A stretch of DNA of 52,643 nucleotides from a bacterium (GCA_029978085.1 JAPOJV010000004.1:1-52643), one strand, 5' to 3'. Shown: positions 35,902 to 45,049, numbered from the stretch's first letter. Translations and numbers: made by a program. The notes: a model not told the origin generated them from the letters alone.

Positions 35902-35941
35902 GCGGTTGTGCAGCCGAGAGCCTGAGCGGCCAGTCGCTGGG

Positions 35942-36637
35942 TTAGCCCTTCAGGAACGGTAGTTCGACCGGTTCGACGTGGCCGGATCGGAGATCGAAGA
36001 TACCTCCGGCAACCGTAACCTTGCCGGCAGAGACGAGCGAGGAGATCACCGTCGAGCCCTCCACGAGCGTCTGGGCTTGGATTTTCACGTTTTCCCGCAC
36101 GGCGGTGGCCACGTCGCCCTGTGCGGCCCTCACCGCCGGACGAATGTGCTGAAACAGCGCGGAGATCTGACCTGGCACCGGCTCCGCCTTGGCGGCAGCC
36201 GCCACGGCGCCGCACGACGTGTGGCCAAGCACGTAGAGCACCTTGACGCCCAGCGCGTCCGCGGCGAACTCCAGGCTCGCGATGTTCTCGGTCGCGGCAA
36301 CGTTGCCGGCGATCCGCGTCACAAAGAGATCTCCGAAGCCCTGGTCGAACAGGATCTCGATGGGCACCCGTGAGTCGGCGCAGCCGAGGAACGCGGCGAA
36401 GGGGGCCTGGCCAGCCGCTACCTCGAGGAGACGTTCCGGGTCGCGATGGGGGGCTTCGCTCTTGCCGCCGACGAAGCGGCGATTGCCGGCGTAGAGCAGC
36501 TCGAGGGCTTCGCGCGGCGAGCCTGGTGCCGGCGGTGGGGCCGGCTTGATTCGCGATCGGGCGAAGCCTGCCGAGGCGGCAAGGCCGCCTGCCAGAGCCA
36601 TTCCGAGCCACTGGCGTCTCGATGAATCAGTCTGCAT
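35942..36637 (-). CDS. Beta-class carbonic anhydrase with Tat-like signal
   Basis: A 231-residue beta-carbonic anhydrase interconverting CO2 and bicarbonate. Zinc ligands are visible in FLGCADSRVPIE (CxDxR) and GHTSCGAV (HxxC), with the usual spacing of about 54 residues between the two cysteines, and the fold segment FVTRIAGNVAATENIASLEFA between. The N-terminus SSRRQWLGMALAGGLAASAG has a twin-arginine motif and hydrophobic region, so export of the folded zinc enzyme is likely. ATG 36637 follows AGGAG. It is 34 bases downstream of sbtA, forming an inorganic carbon unit. Confidence 0.92.
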   Translation of the reverse strand: MQTDSSRRQWLGMALAGGLAASAGFARSRIKPAPPPAPGSPREALELLYAGNRRFVGGKSEAPHRDPERLLEVAAGQAPFAAFLGCADSRVPIEILFDQGFGDLFVTRIAGNVAATENIASLEFAADALGVKVLYVLGHTSCGAVAAAAKAEPVPGQISALFQHIRPAVRAAQGDVATAVRENVKIQAQTLVEGSTVISSLVSAGKVTVAGGIFDLRSGHVEPVELPFLKG

Positions 36638-36671
36638 GGGTTGGCTCCTGGGGAGGATGAACGGGTGGTCG

Positions 36672-37727
36672 TCAGAGGCCCGCGACGAACGTTGCGAATC
36701 GTTCATAGAGGGGAATGCCGAGCACGAGATTGAAGGGGAACGTGATCGCAAGAGCCAGCGTGAGGTAGTAGGTCGGGTTGGCGTCCGGGAGCGTCATTCG
36801 CACGGCCGGCGGGGCGGCGATGTACGACGCGCTCGCCGCCATCGCGGCCAGCACCGTGCAGCCGCCGACCGAGAGCCCGGCCCAGTGGCCGAGCATCACC
36901 CCAAGGATCCCGTGAACGATGGGCGTGATGATGCCGAAGGCCATGAGGAACGGACCGACTTTCCGCAGATCCCCCAGCCGTGCGCCGGCCGTGAGGCCCA
37001 TCTCCAGGATGAAGAGCGTAAGCGCGCCCTTGAAGCCGCCCTCGAAGAAGGGCTGCACCTGCTTGTAGCCGGCGTCGCCCATGAGATACCCGACGAGCAT
37101 GCCGCCGACGAGCAGCACCATCGTGCGGCCGGTGAAAATCTCGTGGAGCACATCCCGGAACTGTCGGGCCGCCTCGGGTGACAGCACCGTTCCGCCACCG
37201 CTGCCGTAGGCTGCCGCTCCGCCAGAACTGACCGTCACGACGCTCGCGGCAGGCACGGCCAGCGTGCCCAGGGCCCCGATCGCCAGGGCGATGTGGATGC
37301 CCGGGCTTTCCATCAGCGTGAGCAGCGTCGGCAGATAGCCCTCCAACGGCAGATTGGCCTGCACGCAGAACTGCTGGGCGGCGATGAAGGTGACGGCCGA
37401 GACGGAGCCGTAGTGGGCGGCGACCGCCGCGGAGTCCGACACGGAAAAGCCGCCGATGTGCCGCATGCCGAGATAGGTGGTCACCGGCGTCAGGCAGCCG
37501 AGCAGGAGCGTCGCACAGATCGGCCAGACGATTTCGTGGGCCGAGGCGTGGGTGAGCTCGACGCCTCCCTTGATGCCCAGGGCGAAGAGCAGGTAGATCG
37601 AGAGTGAGGTGTAGAGATCCTTGGGGAGCGAAATTTCGCTCTTGGCGAGTCGGGCCACGATGCCGAGGGCAAAGGCCAGCGTGATCGGGGAGAGCAGATT
37701 CGCCTGTAGCGTGGCGAGCGTGTTCAT
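36672..37727 (-). CDS. sbtA: Sodium-dependent bicarbonate transporter (SbtA family)
   Basis: A 351-residue membrane protein of the SbtA (DUF897) family, known in cyanobacteria as a Na+/bicarbonate symporter with ten helices in two inverted repeats. Characteristic stretches are LSPITLAFALGIVARLAKSEI, LPKDLYTSLSIYLLFALGIKGG, AAVAAHYGSVSAVTF, and in the second half GGFKGALTLFILEMGLTAG, SVGGCTVLAAMAASASYIAAPPAVR. No sbtB-like PII gene accompanies it. The ATG 37727 is preferred to the longer track start because it directly precedes the first helix. The next gene is an exported carbonic anhydrase. Confidence 0.9.
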   Translation of the reverse strand: MNTLATLQANLLSPITLAFALGIVARLAKSEISLPKDLYTSLSIYLLFALGIKGGVELTHASAHEIVWPICATLLLGCLTPVTTYLGMRHIGGFSVSDSAAVAAHYGSVSAVTFIAAQQFCVQANLPLEGYLPTLLTLMESPGIHIALAIGALGTLAVPAASVVTVSSGGAAAYGSGGGTVLSPEAARQFRDVLHEIFTGRTMVLLVGGMLVGYLMGDAGYKQVQPFFEGGFKGALTLFILEMGLTAGARLGDLRKVGPFLMAFGIITPIVHGILGVMLGHWAGLSVGGCTVLAAMAASASYIAAPPAVRMTLPDANPTYYLTLALAITFPFNLVLGIPLYERFATFVAGL

Positions 37728-37831
37728 GGCGGTGTGCGACTCCGAATGGGCGGATCGAACGGGCCGTGGCCGGCGCCGCGTGTTCGACGGCCTATTCATC
37801 GGTTCCGGCGGCACACTGCACAAATAGATAA

Positions 37832-37859
37832 AGAGCTTTGTTGTATAGAAAAAAGCTCT
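37832..37859 (-). terminator. Intrinsic terminator after the histidine phosphatase gene
   Basis: AGAGCTTT and AAAGCTCT form a perfect 8-bp stem with a 12-nt loop, eight bases beyond the stop, followed on the minus strand by TTATCTATTTG. The region is unusually A+T-rich for this genome. A promoter for sbtA probably lies in the rest of 37728-37831, but no clear elements were seen. Confidence 0.65.
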
Positions 37860-37867
37860 GAATCCAC

Positions 37868-38530
37868 TCAGGCCTCGGAACCTGATGGCCCGGCGAGGTG
37901 GGCCGTATCGTTGAACGACACAAGTTCGGGCCCCGGCCAGCGGACGCGCGTGATCGAGCAGTTGGCGAGGGCGGGCAGCTTCGTGAATGGCCGTTCGGCC
38001 GCGGCAGCGAGGAGAGGGTGCGACTTGCCGACGAGGCTGCCGAGCGCCGCGGTGAGAATGCCTCCGTGGGCGACCACGATCATGCCGCGGGCGGGTCGAG
38101 CTGCCAGCCGTTCCAGTGCCGCGCGGCCCCGAGCCGCCAGCTGTGCCCGCGACTCGCCGCCGGGAATGGCGAAGTCAGCGTCACCGCTCCGCCACCGGGC
38201 CACCGCCTCGGGAAAGCGGGACTCGAGGTCGGCCCAGAGGTGGCCCTGAAAGATGCCGGCGTGCAGTTCGCGCAGCTCGTCGTCGATCTGGAGCGGAAGG
38301 CCCGTCGCGGCCGCGATCGCCTCCGCCGTCTCGCGGGCCCGCCGGAGCGGGCTCGACCAGAGCTCTTCGATGGGCGGGGCATCGGCGGCCTCGAGGAGTG
38401 AACGGCTCCAGGCGGCGACGGCATCCGCCTGCTCATGGCCTGTCACCGAGAGCTCCACATCTTCCTGGCCCTGCACGCGACCGGCCGCGTTGGAGACACT
38501 CTCGCCATGGCGAATCAGGTATTGCAGCAT
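37868..38530 (-). CDS. Histidine phosphatase family protein (phosphoglycerate mutase-like)
   Basis: A 220-residue phosphatase of the branch-1 histidine phosphatase superfamily. The catalytic LIRHGES is at residues 5-11, ELWSSPLRRARETAEAIA supplies the second arginine, LRELHAGIFQGHLWADLE holds the acid/base Glu, and VVAHGGIL the second histidine. Members include cobalamin phosphatase CobC and general sugar phosphatases; no substrate can be assigned. ATG 38530 precedes the motif by four residues, as usual. Confidence 0.92.
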   Translation of the reverse strand: MLQYLIRHGESVSNAAGRVQGQEDVELSVTGHEQADAVAAWSRSLLEAADAPPIEELWSSPLRRARETAEAIAAATGLPLQIDDELRELHAGIFQGHLWADLESRFPEAVARWRSGDADFAIPGGESRAQLAARGRAALERLAARPARGMIVVAHGGILTAALGSLVGKSHPLLAAAAERPFTKLPALANCSITRVRWPGPELVSFNDTAHLAGPSGSEA

Positions 38531-38559
38531 GCCGCGAGTGTAGCGTTCACGCAGCGGAG

Positions 38560-39423
38560 TCAGAATCTCCAGCCGGCGCCAGTGTCGACGAAGTAGCCCG
38601 CCGCATCGCGAGTGAGGCCCCAGCCCATGCGGCAGCCGATCTCGAACCGTGGCGTGATCATGAAGTGGGTGCCGGGGCCGGCGAAGGGGCGAACGGAGTC
38701 GTCGGCGAGCCCCTGGCTCCAGGAGCCAAACCACTCGGCATGCACCTCCCAGCGGTCGGTCATGGGAATCCGCAGCACGACCGACGGCATCCAGCGGTCG
38801 AATCGCCCCTCTTCGCTGTCGGCATACGCATAGCGGATCGACGTGTCGAACCGCCATTCTTCGGGTAGTTCCCAGCCGAATGCATAGGTGGCGACGGGCT
38901 CAGTGCCCCACACGTCGCCGGCCACGGGTGTGAAGCCCTCGATGATGGCCGCGCTGCGGGGAATCCAGCCATCCTGATCGGTGATGCGGACCTTGCAGCC
39001 GTAGAGCAGATTGGCCTCCTCGGCTCCGGCTTCGCCGAGCGGTGGCTCGCCCACCTCCACGGCTGCGACGACGCTGCCCCCCGAGCCCTGTTCGTAGTTG
39101 AAGCCGAACCGCCACTCGAACCGCTCGCGGGCTCCGATCCGCACGAGCAACTCGGGGAAGCTGTTCGTGGCAGGCGTGCCGCGATTGTCGATCCAGACGT
39201 ACGACGCCTCGGTGAGGATGGTGCCCAGCTTCGCGGTGGTCGTCGCCGGCGTGAAGGCATCGCGATCGGTGTCGAGTTCATGAAACTCGACGGCAACGGC
39301 CGGGGCGACCCAGGCGAGCCAGACGGCCACGACGGTGGCGATGTGACGCCGCACGGTACGCACTGCTTTCGGCCCCTCCAGTCCCTGTCGAGGTTTTCGG
39401 CCGGGACGGGCGGAGACATGCAA
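38560..39423 (-). CDS. Exported outer-membrane beta-barrel-like protein
   Basis: A 287-residue secreted protein with a signal segment (IATVVAVWLAWVAPAVA) and a series of alternating strands such as FEWRFGFNYEQGSG, WRFDTSIRYAYAD, WEVHAEWFGSW and HFMITPRFEIGCRMGWGL, ending in aromatic GWRF, as in small outer-membrane barrels of the transporter/MetA-pathway phenol-degradation type. The track start at 39423 leaves a long n-region; an internal start closer to the signal is possible. Its partner proteins are unknown. The 85-base gap to the next gene upstream (39424-39508) shows nothing notable. Confidence 0.75.
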   Translation of the reverse strand: MHVSARPGRKPRQGLEGPKAVRTVRRHIATVVAVWLAWVAPAVAVEFHELDTDRDAFTPATTTAKLGTILTEASYVWIDNRGTPATNSFPELLVRIGARERFEWRFGFNYEQGSGGSVVAAVEVGEPPLGEAGAEEANLLYGCKVRITDQDGWIPRSAAIIEGFTPVAGDVWGTEPVATYAFGWELPEEWRFDTSIRYAYADSEEGRFDRWMPSVVLRIPMTDRWEVHAEWFGSWSQGLADDSVRPFAGPGTHFMITPRFEIGCRMGWGLTRDAAGYFVDTGAGWRF

Positions 39424-39508
39424 CTCGCGGACGAGCCCTCCAGTAATCGAGCCGCCCGGGAGCGAAGCTAGGGGAGATACGAGGGACGAATAGCTTCTCG
39501 CCGTCTGT

Positions 39509-41563
39509 TCAGACGGCGAAGCCCCGTTTTCGCATCAGGGCGTCGATGCCGGGGGCGCGGCCGCGGAACGCCCGGTAGCCCTCGTCGGGCGGGATCGTGT
39601 TGCCCACTGCGAAGACATGCTCCAGGAGTCGCCCGGCCACCGTCGCGTCCCACGGCCCGCCGGCCTCGAGAAAGGCCTCCCAGGCGTCGGCGGTGATCGT
39701 GTCGGCCCAGAGGTAGCTGTAATAGCCGGCCGCATAGCCGTCATCGGCGAACACGTGGAGGAAGTGCGGCATGCGGTGTCGCATCACGATCTCACGGGGC
39801 ATCCCGAGGGTGGCGAGTGTGTCGCGTTCGAAGGAGACCGGGTCGATCGGACGATCGCCGGCCAGGTGGAGCTGCATGTCGATCCAGGCGCTGGCGAGGA
39901 ACTCGACCGTGCGGAAGCCCTCGTTGAACCGCCGCGCGCGTTCGAGCTTCGCCACGAGCGGGCGGGGCATCGGGCAGCCCGTGGCGTGGTGAATCGCGAA
40001 GCTGTCGAGCACCTCCGGCGTGGAGAGCCAGTGCTCGAGGATCTGCGAGGGGAACTCGACGTAATCCCGGGCTACGTTCGTGCCTGAGAGCGAGGGGTAG
40101 TTCACCCGCGAGCAGAGCCCGTGGAGGGCATGGCCGAATTCGTGAAACAGCGTCGTCGCGTCGTCCCAGCTCAGGAGCGCCGGCTCACCCGCAGCCGGCT
40201 TCGTGAAGTTGCAGTTGTTGGTGACGATCGCCGGCACGTCGCCGTCGAATCGCTCCTGGCCCCGCGGCGCTGCCATCCAGGCGCCCGACCGTTTGCCCGT
40301 GCGGGCGAACGGGTCGAGCAGGAAAAGGCCGATGAGCCGGTCGGCCGAGTCGTGCACTTCCCAGGCCCTGACGTCGGGGTGGTAGACCGGCACCCGCTCC
40401 GGATCGGCCGGCTTGAATCGTAGGCCAAAGAGTCGCTCGGCAGTGACGAACATGCCCTCGCGCAGCTGCTCCAGCTGGAGGTAGGGCGTGATCTCCGCCT
40501 CGTCGAGGTCGTACGTCGCCTTGCGGACCTTCTCGGCGTAATAGCGGTAGTCCCAGGGCTCGATGCGAATACCCGCGGCCTCGCGATCGGCGACCGCCTG
40601 CATGTCGGCCACCTCCGCCGCCACCCGCGCCACGGCCGGCTGCCATACGGCCTGCATCAGTTCCACCGCCCGCTCGGGCGTCGTGGCCATCGAGTCCTGG
40701 AGTCGCCAATGGGCGTGCGTGGCGAAGCCGAGGAGGCGGGCCCGCTCGGCCCGCAGTGCGAGGATGCGAGCGATCACGGCATGGTTGTCGGTCGGGCCAC
40801 CGGTGGCCCCGCGGTCCACGAACATCCGCCAGACCTTCTCTCGCAGGTCGCGGCGGTCGGCGTACGTCAAAAAGGGTTCGACGCTCGAGCGAGTGTTGGT
40901 GATCGCCCAGCCCTCGACGCCCCGCTGTCGGGCCGCCGCCGCCGCGGCCTCGCGGAAGGCATCCGGGCAGCCGGCGAGATCGGCCTCGCTTTCGAGCACG
41001 ACTGCCCGCGTCTCTTCGTCCTTGAGCACGTTCTGAGCGAATGCCGTGTAGAGGCTCGCGAGCTCTTCGTTGATCGCCGCGAGCCGTTGCTTGGCTGTGG
41101 CGTCGAGCGCGGCTCCGGCCCGCACGAGATCGGTGTAGTGCAGCCAGGCGAGCCGCTGCTGCTCAGGCGTGAGGCCGGCCTGCCTGCGGGTTTCGTAGAC
41201 GGCGGCGACGCGGGCGAAAAGTTTCTCGTTCTGGACGATTCGGTCAGCGAAGGCCGCGAGCCGGGGCGCCATCCGTCGCTCGACCTCCTGCATGGCGTCG
41301 TCGTTGAGCCCGCCGCTGAACACCTCGTAGACCGCCCGCACCCGCTCGAGCAGTCGGCCCGCCCGCTCCAACTCGGCAGATGTGTTGGCGAAGCTGGGGG
41401 GCGTAGGGTTTGCGACGATGGCGTCGATGCGGGCCAACTGGTCCGCCATGCCGGCCTCGAGCGCGGGCTCGAAGTCCGTGACGGCCACCCGACCAAACGG
41501 CGGCAGGCCACCGTGCAGTCCGGACCAGGGTGCGAGCAAGGGGTTTGTTCGGGTATCTTGCAT
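39509..41563 (-). CDS. M3-family oligopeptidase (oligopeptidase A/Dcp-like)
   Basis: A 684-residue zinc metallopeptidase that degrades short peptides in the cytoplasm. The active site is FHEFGHALHGL (HExxH), with the third ligand Glu in FPSQILEHWL downstream. Other family stretches are NPLLAPWSGLHGGLPPF at the N-terminus, TLFHEFGHAL context GEPALLSWDD, and HFLHVFADDGYAAGYYSYLWAD near the end. No signal peptide is visible. ATG 41563 gives a normal family length; the 1205-residue track ORF adds antisense sequence of the divergent gene. The next gene begins 24 bases away on the other strand. Confidence 0.95.
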   Translation of the reverse strand: MQDTRTNPLLAPWSGLHGGLPPFGRVAVTDFEPALEAGMADQLARIDAIVANPTPPSFANTSAELERAGRLLERVRAVYEVFSGGLNDDAMQEVERRMAPRLAAFADRIVQNEKLFARVAAVYETRRQAGLTPEQQRLAWLHYTDLVRAGAALDATAKQRLAAINEELASLYTAFAQNVLKDEETRAVVLESEADLAGCPDAFREAAAAAARQRGVEGWAITNTRSSVEPFLTYADRRDLREKVWRMFVDRGATGGPTDNHAVIARILALRAERARLLGFATHAHWRLQDSMATTPERAVELMQAVWQPAVARVAAEVADMQAVADREAAGIRIEPWDYRYYAEKVRKATYDLDEAEITPYLQLEQLREGMFVTAERLFGLRFKPADPERVPVYHPDVRAWEVHDSADRLIGLFLLDPFARTGKRSGAWMAAPRGQERFDGDVPAIVTNNCNFTKPAAGEPALLSWDDATTLFHEFGHALHGLCSRVNYPSLSGTNVARDYVEFPSQILEHWLSTPEVLDSFAIHHATGCPMPRPLVAKLERARRFNEGFRTVEFLASAWIDMQLHLAGDRPIDPVSFERDTLATLGMPREIVMRHRMPHFLHVFADDGYAAGYYSYLWADTITADAWEAFLEAGGPWDATVAGRLLEHVFAVGNTIPPDEGYRAFRGRAPGIDALMRKRGFAV

Positions 41564-41587
41564 GGGGGCATCCTGACGAGGTGAACG

Positions 41588-42892
41588 ATGAGCCATCGTA
41601 ACGTGATTGCCCATGCTCAGCGCGAGCATCGGCACGCTGGGCTGATGGGAAGTGTTGCCGTGGTCATGGCGGCGTGGGCGATTGGCCAGCCGATGTCCGC
41701 GTCGGCCGACGATCGGTTCCTGTCGGAAGAGGGGCGGTTTCGCATCGCGTTTCCGGCTGCTCCCCGCGAGGAAGCCACAGGTCGGTCCGGCGGGCATCAT
41801 CGCGCGCGGGCGGATGTGAATGGCGTGACCTATCTCGTCGACTGGGCCGATCTCGCCCCCGAGGCGATCCGCAAGGCGGGCGAGGCAGACATCCTTCTCC
41901 ATCGGTTGCGGGACGGGCTGGCGGCCGGCAAGACGGTGATCACGGAGGCAGCCCGCACGATCGGCGGCAGTCCGGGGATCGAACTCGTGCTCGACGACGG
42001 AGGCGGTCGCCGCATCTATCACGTGTACAAGGTCGGGCAGCGGCTCTACACCGTCGGCGTCGTCGGCAGGACCGAGCGGCTGCGGACGCAGCAGCCGCTG
42101 ATCGAGCGGTTCCTCGACTCGTTCAGCGTCCGCACGGTTCCGCCGCGAAAGCTGGGGCCGCTCGCGGTCACGGTGGCGGAACCGCGCTACGGCAAGCTGG
42201 GGCCAGCGCGGCCGAACTGGCGGTTCCTGCCGTACGACGTTTTGACGGCGCGACTCTCGCTGGTGGGTGTATCCACCGACGACGAAGGGCACTTCGATCT
42301 CGAGGCCACGACGGAAGTCGTCGCAGCCGACGGAGAGATCGTGGCGAAGGAGCCGTATCGGCTGCGCGGTGTGATCATCGACCCCATCGTGCCCCTCGAC
42401 ATCCTCCAGCAGCTGCCGGTGAGAGAAGGGGACTACCGGCTCCGCGTGTCGCTGCACGACGTCCGCAGCGGGGAGCGGACGGTCTGGGAGCAGCCGATCA
42501 CGCGGCTGCCGCCGGAGCCGGCGCTCGTCGCCGCCGGGCTCTATCGCGACGCCGATGCGAAGGTGCCGTCTGCAGCGTTCGCGCGGGTCGGCGACAGGCT
42601 CTTCCTGGAAGTGCGTTTCATCGGCTTCGATCGCTCGCGGGACCGGATCGACACGGCGCTGGAGGTGCAGCTGCTCGACGAAGCAGGGAAGCCGATGCTC
42701 GATGCGCCGAGCACGGCGGCCCTGGCCACTGCCGATCGGGCGGTGGTCCGCGACAACGAGGTCGTCACGTTCGTCGTGGCGGTGCCCTGCCCGCGGGTCA
42801 CGAAAGCCACGATCCGGGCCACTGCCACCGACGCGATCTCCGGGGCGACAGCGACGCTGACGCTGCCCTTGGAAATCCACGAGCCGCTGTGA
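41588..42892 (+). CDS. Exported hypothetical protein with PsbP-like N-terminal half
   Basis: A 434-residue secreted protein. A signal segment (MGSVAVVMAAWAIGQPMSASA) precedes FLSEEGRFRIAFPAAPREEA, the opening typical of PsbP-like or DUF1795-type domains found in planctomycete secreted proteins, ending near QPLIERFLDSFSV. The second half (about residues 185-434) has two beta-rich segments, LSLVGVSTDDEGHFDLEATTEVV and FLEVRFIGFDRSRDRIDTALEVQLLD, suggesting immunoglobulin-like folds. A start nearer the hydrophobic core (Met about residue 20) is possible. Function unknown. The formyltransferase gene follows 27 bases later and may be cotranscribed. Confidence 0.7.
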   Translation: MSHRNVIAHAQREHRHAGLMGSVAVVMAAWAIGQPMSASADDRFLSEEGRFRIAFPAAPREEATGRSGGHHRARADVNGVTYLVDWADLAPEAIRKAGEADILLHRLRDGLAAGKTVITEAARTIGGSPGIELVLDDGGGRRIYHVYKVGQRLYTVGVVGRTERLRTQQPLIERFLDSFSVRTVPPRKLGPLAVTVAEPRYGKLGPARPNWRFLPYDVLTARLSLVGVSTDDEGHFDLEATTEVVAADGEIVAKEPYRLRGVIIDPIVPLDILQQLPVREGDYRLRVSLHDVRSGERTVWEQPITRLPPEPALVAAGLYRDADAKVPSAAFARVGDRLFLEVRFIGFDRSRDRIDTALEVQLLDEAGKPMLDAPSTAALATADRAVVRDNEVVTFVVAVPCPRVTKATIRATATDAISGATATLTLPLEIHEPL

Positions 42893-42919
42893 CGATGGTG
42901 CCGCTTGTCGCCTAGAGCC

Positions 42920-43885
42920 ATGCCACACCGAGCGATCGTTCTTGCCGAAGAGACGTGGATCGCCGCGCGGGCCCTCGACGCCTGGCTCGAGGCCGGCCAC
43001 GAGGTGGCCGAGGTCTGGTGTCCGCCGCGGTCGTCGCTGGACCGGCCGATCCGCCAGCCACTGGCCCTCGCGTTTCCGCGGTTCAGCGTCCGGCAGATCA
43101 TCCGGCGGCGCGGGATCCGCGTGCACCGGTGCAGCCCGCTACGAGCCTGGCCGGAGGCGGCGGCACGCGCCGAATCGCAGTCTGCCGACGTGCTCCTCAA
43201 TCTCTTCGGTCTGCAGATCATTCCCGGCGGGCTGCTCGATCACTTCGCCGGCCGGGCGCTCAATGTGCACCCGGCGCTCCTGCCTCGCTACCGTGGTCCC
43301 TGTCCGCGGCTCGCCATGCTCGCCGAGGGCTGTAGCCACGATGCCGGCGGCGTGTGCCTGCATGTGCTCACCGAGGGCGTCGACGAGGGGCCCATCGTCG
43401 ACGAGAGGCGGGTGCCGTATCCGAAGGTCGGCGGCTACGCGGAGTGGGACGCCGCGCTTGCCGATGCGGCGGCGGACCTCATGGCGTCGTCCGCGATCAC
43501 CTACCTCGACGGCTCGTTGGCTGCCACGCCGCAGGACGAATCGCTCGCATGCTACCGCCGGCCGGTACCCGGTGAACTCGACATCGGCCCCTCGACGACG
43601 CTCGCCCACGCCGAGCGGCTCGTGGCCGCGCTCGGCCCCACGGGCCGGCTTGTCTGTCGGCCAGCGGCGGGCACCACGCGACGCTCCGTCTATCGGGTGA
43701 GCGGCATCGCGGGCGTGATCGGCCGGCCGACCGGCAGGCCGGCATCTGTCGGGTTTCGCACGCTCGAACTCGACCTCGCCGATGCCCGTGTCTGCCTGCT
43801 CCGCCGCAGCCTTCGCGACCGCCTGCGCGGGCAGCGCGAAGCGATCGTTGCCCTACGGCGTCGGAACCATGCGGTGCCATCATGA
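42920..43885 (+). CDS. Formyltransferase family protein (formyl_trans_N)
   Basis: A 321-residue protein of the methionyl-tRNA formyltransferase superfamily. The catalytic segment is ALNVHPALLPRYRGPCPR, containing the conserved Asn and His; the aspartate is in LTEGVDEGPIVDERRV. The N-terminal Rossmann part (AIVLAEETWIAARALDAWLEAGHEVAEVW) fits. The C-terminal part lacks the usual tRNA-binding domain motif and ends in an Arg-rich tail. This and the coupled PP-loop gene argue for formylation of a small molecule or sugar amine rather than Met-tRNA. ATG 42920 is used; a TTG at 42905 is the track alternative. It overlaps the next gene by ATGA. Confidence 0.82.
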   Translation: MPHRAIVLAEETWIAARALDAWLEAGHEVAEVWCPPRSSLDRPIRQPLALAFPRFSVRQIIRRRGIRVHRCSPLRAWPEAAARAESQSADVLLNLFGLQIIPGGLLDHFAGRALNVHPALLPRYRGPCPRLAMLAEGCSHDAGGVCLHVLTEGVDEGPIVDERRVPYPKVGGYAEWDAALADAAADLMASSAITYLDGSLAATPQDESLACYRRPVPGELDIGPSTTLAHAERLVAALGPTGRLVCRPAAGTTRRSVYRVSGIAGVIGRPTGRPASVGFRTLELDLADARVCLLRRSLRDRLRGQREAIVALRRRNHAVPS

Positions 43886-45033
43886 GCTACGAGATCGGCA
43901 TCGGCTTCGAGCCATCCGCCGACCCGCGGGTCGTGCGGATCCTGATGACGCGAGACGGCCACCCATGGCTGCGGAGCTTCGTCCGCTCGTCGGGGCCCGC
44001 CTTGCGCGCGAGCGGCGATGCCTTGCTCTGCTTCGGCCTCCTGCCGGCGATCGAACTGGGATGCCGGCTGCGGATCGACGCCCCTGTCGACAGGGGGCTG
44101 CTCGCGTCATCTGCTGCCGTGCAGCGGACGGTGGCGGGCTGGACGCCGGGCTGCAGCCCCGTGGAGGTGACTGCAGAGGCCATCGCCTCGACGTACCCAG
44201 CGGCCCGCGGTCACGGCGTCTTCTTCTCCGCGGGAGTCGATTCCTCCTATTCGCTGGCCACGAATCGCGATCAGCTCGATGGCCTGGTCACCGTGATCGG
44301 CTGCGATGTCGACCTGGCCGATCGCGAGCGGGCCGCATGGCTTGCGAAGAACGTGCGGCAGGTCGCGGAGGCCTACCGCCTCGAGCCGATCGTGCTCGAG
44401 ACCGATCTGCCGGCCCGCATGCATCCATATCTTGGGTGGATCGAGTACCACGGCTCGATGCTGGCGGGGCTGCGGCATCTCCTCGCCGATCGCTTTGCGA
44501 CGATGCGCGTGGCCGCGTCGGCCGACGAGGCGACGATGTGGGACCTCCCCTGGGGCTCACACCCGGGGCTCGATCCCCAGCTCGGCACCGCGGCCGCTCC
44601 GATCCTGCTCGACGGGCTCGTCAGTCGGCCGGAGAAGATCGCCCGTGTGCTGGAGGAGCCGGCGCTGCTCGAGCATCTTCGGGTCTGCTACCACGGCGGA
44701 CCAAACTGTGGGACGTGCGAGAAGTGCATGCTCACGCGGATCTGTCTCGATGTGCTCGGGGGATGCCGCCATCTGCCGTCGTTTCCCGCCGAGGTTCCAC
44801 CGTTCGACGACCGCGCGCTGCACGTTGCCGACACCAGCGTCCGCAACGACCGCATCGTGCTCCGAGCGGCTGCCGTGCGGGCCGGTGGTCACGAGCGGCT
44901 GATCGCCGCCATCAACGCCGCCATCGCCACGTTCGATCGCCGGCGGCCCACGCTCGCCGAGCGACTCCAGCTCAAGGAGCGGCTGCGGGTATGGCGGCAT
45001 CGCCGGCGATTTGCCCGCGTGGCGGTCGAATAG
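43882..45033 (+). CDS. PP-loop ATP pyrophosphatase-like protein with cysteine cluster
   Basis: A 383-residue protein with a PP-loop of the adenine nucleotide alpha-hydrolase superfamily: GVFFSAGVDSSYSLA at about residue 115, the place of the SGGxDS motif used to adenylate a carboxylate or similar group. A second signature is CYHGGPNCGTCEKCMLTRIC near residue 275, a CxxCxxC cluster with two further cysteines that may bind zinc, as in QueC. About 110 residues precede the PP-loop and have no recognised fold. The start overlaps the formyltransferase stop by 4 bases, so the two proteins are made together. The substrate is unknown; it is not a standard QueC, TilS or NadE. Confidence 0.75.
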   Translation: MSYEIGIGFEPSADPRVVRILMTRDGHPWLRSFVRSSGPALRASGDALLCFGLLPAIELGCRLRIDAPVDRGLLASSAAVQRTVAGWTPGCSPVEVTAEAIASTYPAARGHGVFFSAGVDSSYSLATNRDQLDGLVTVIGCDVDLADRERAAWLAKNVRQVAEAYRLEPIVLETDLPARMHPYLGWIEYHGSMLAGLRHLLADRFATMRVAASADEATMWDLPWGSHPGLDPQLGTAAAPILLDGLVSRPEKIARVLEEPALLEHLRVCYHGGPNCGTCEKCMLTRICLDVLGGCRHLPSFPAEVPPFDDRALHVADTSVRNDRIVLRAAAVRAGGHERLIAAINAAIATFDRRRPTLAERLQLKERLRVWRHRRRFARVAVE

Positions 45034-45049
45034 CTGGCCGGCCTAGGCT

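Noticed and set aside
43882-45033. QueC, TilS or N-acetyl sugar amidotransferase as a name for the PP-loop protein
   Set aside because: The PP-loop lies after about 110 unrelated residues and the cysteine cluster differs in spacing and context, so only the superfamily is supportable.
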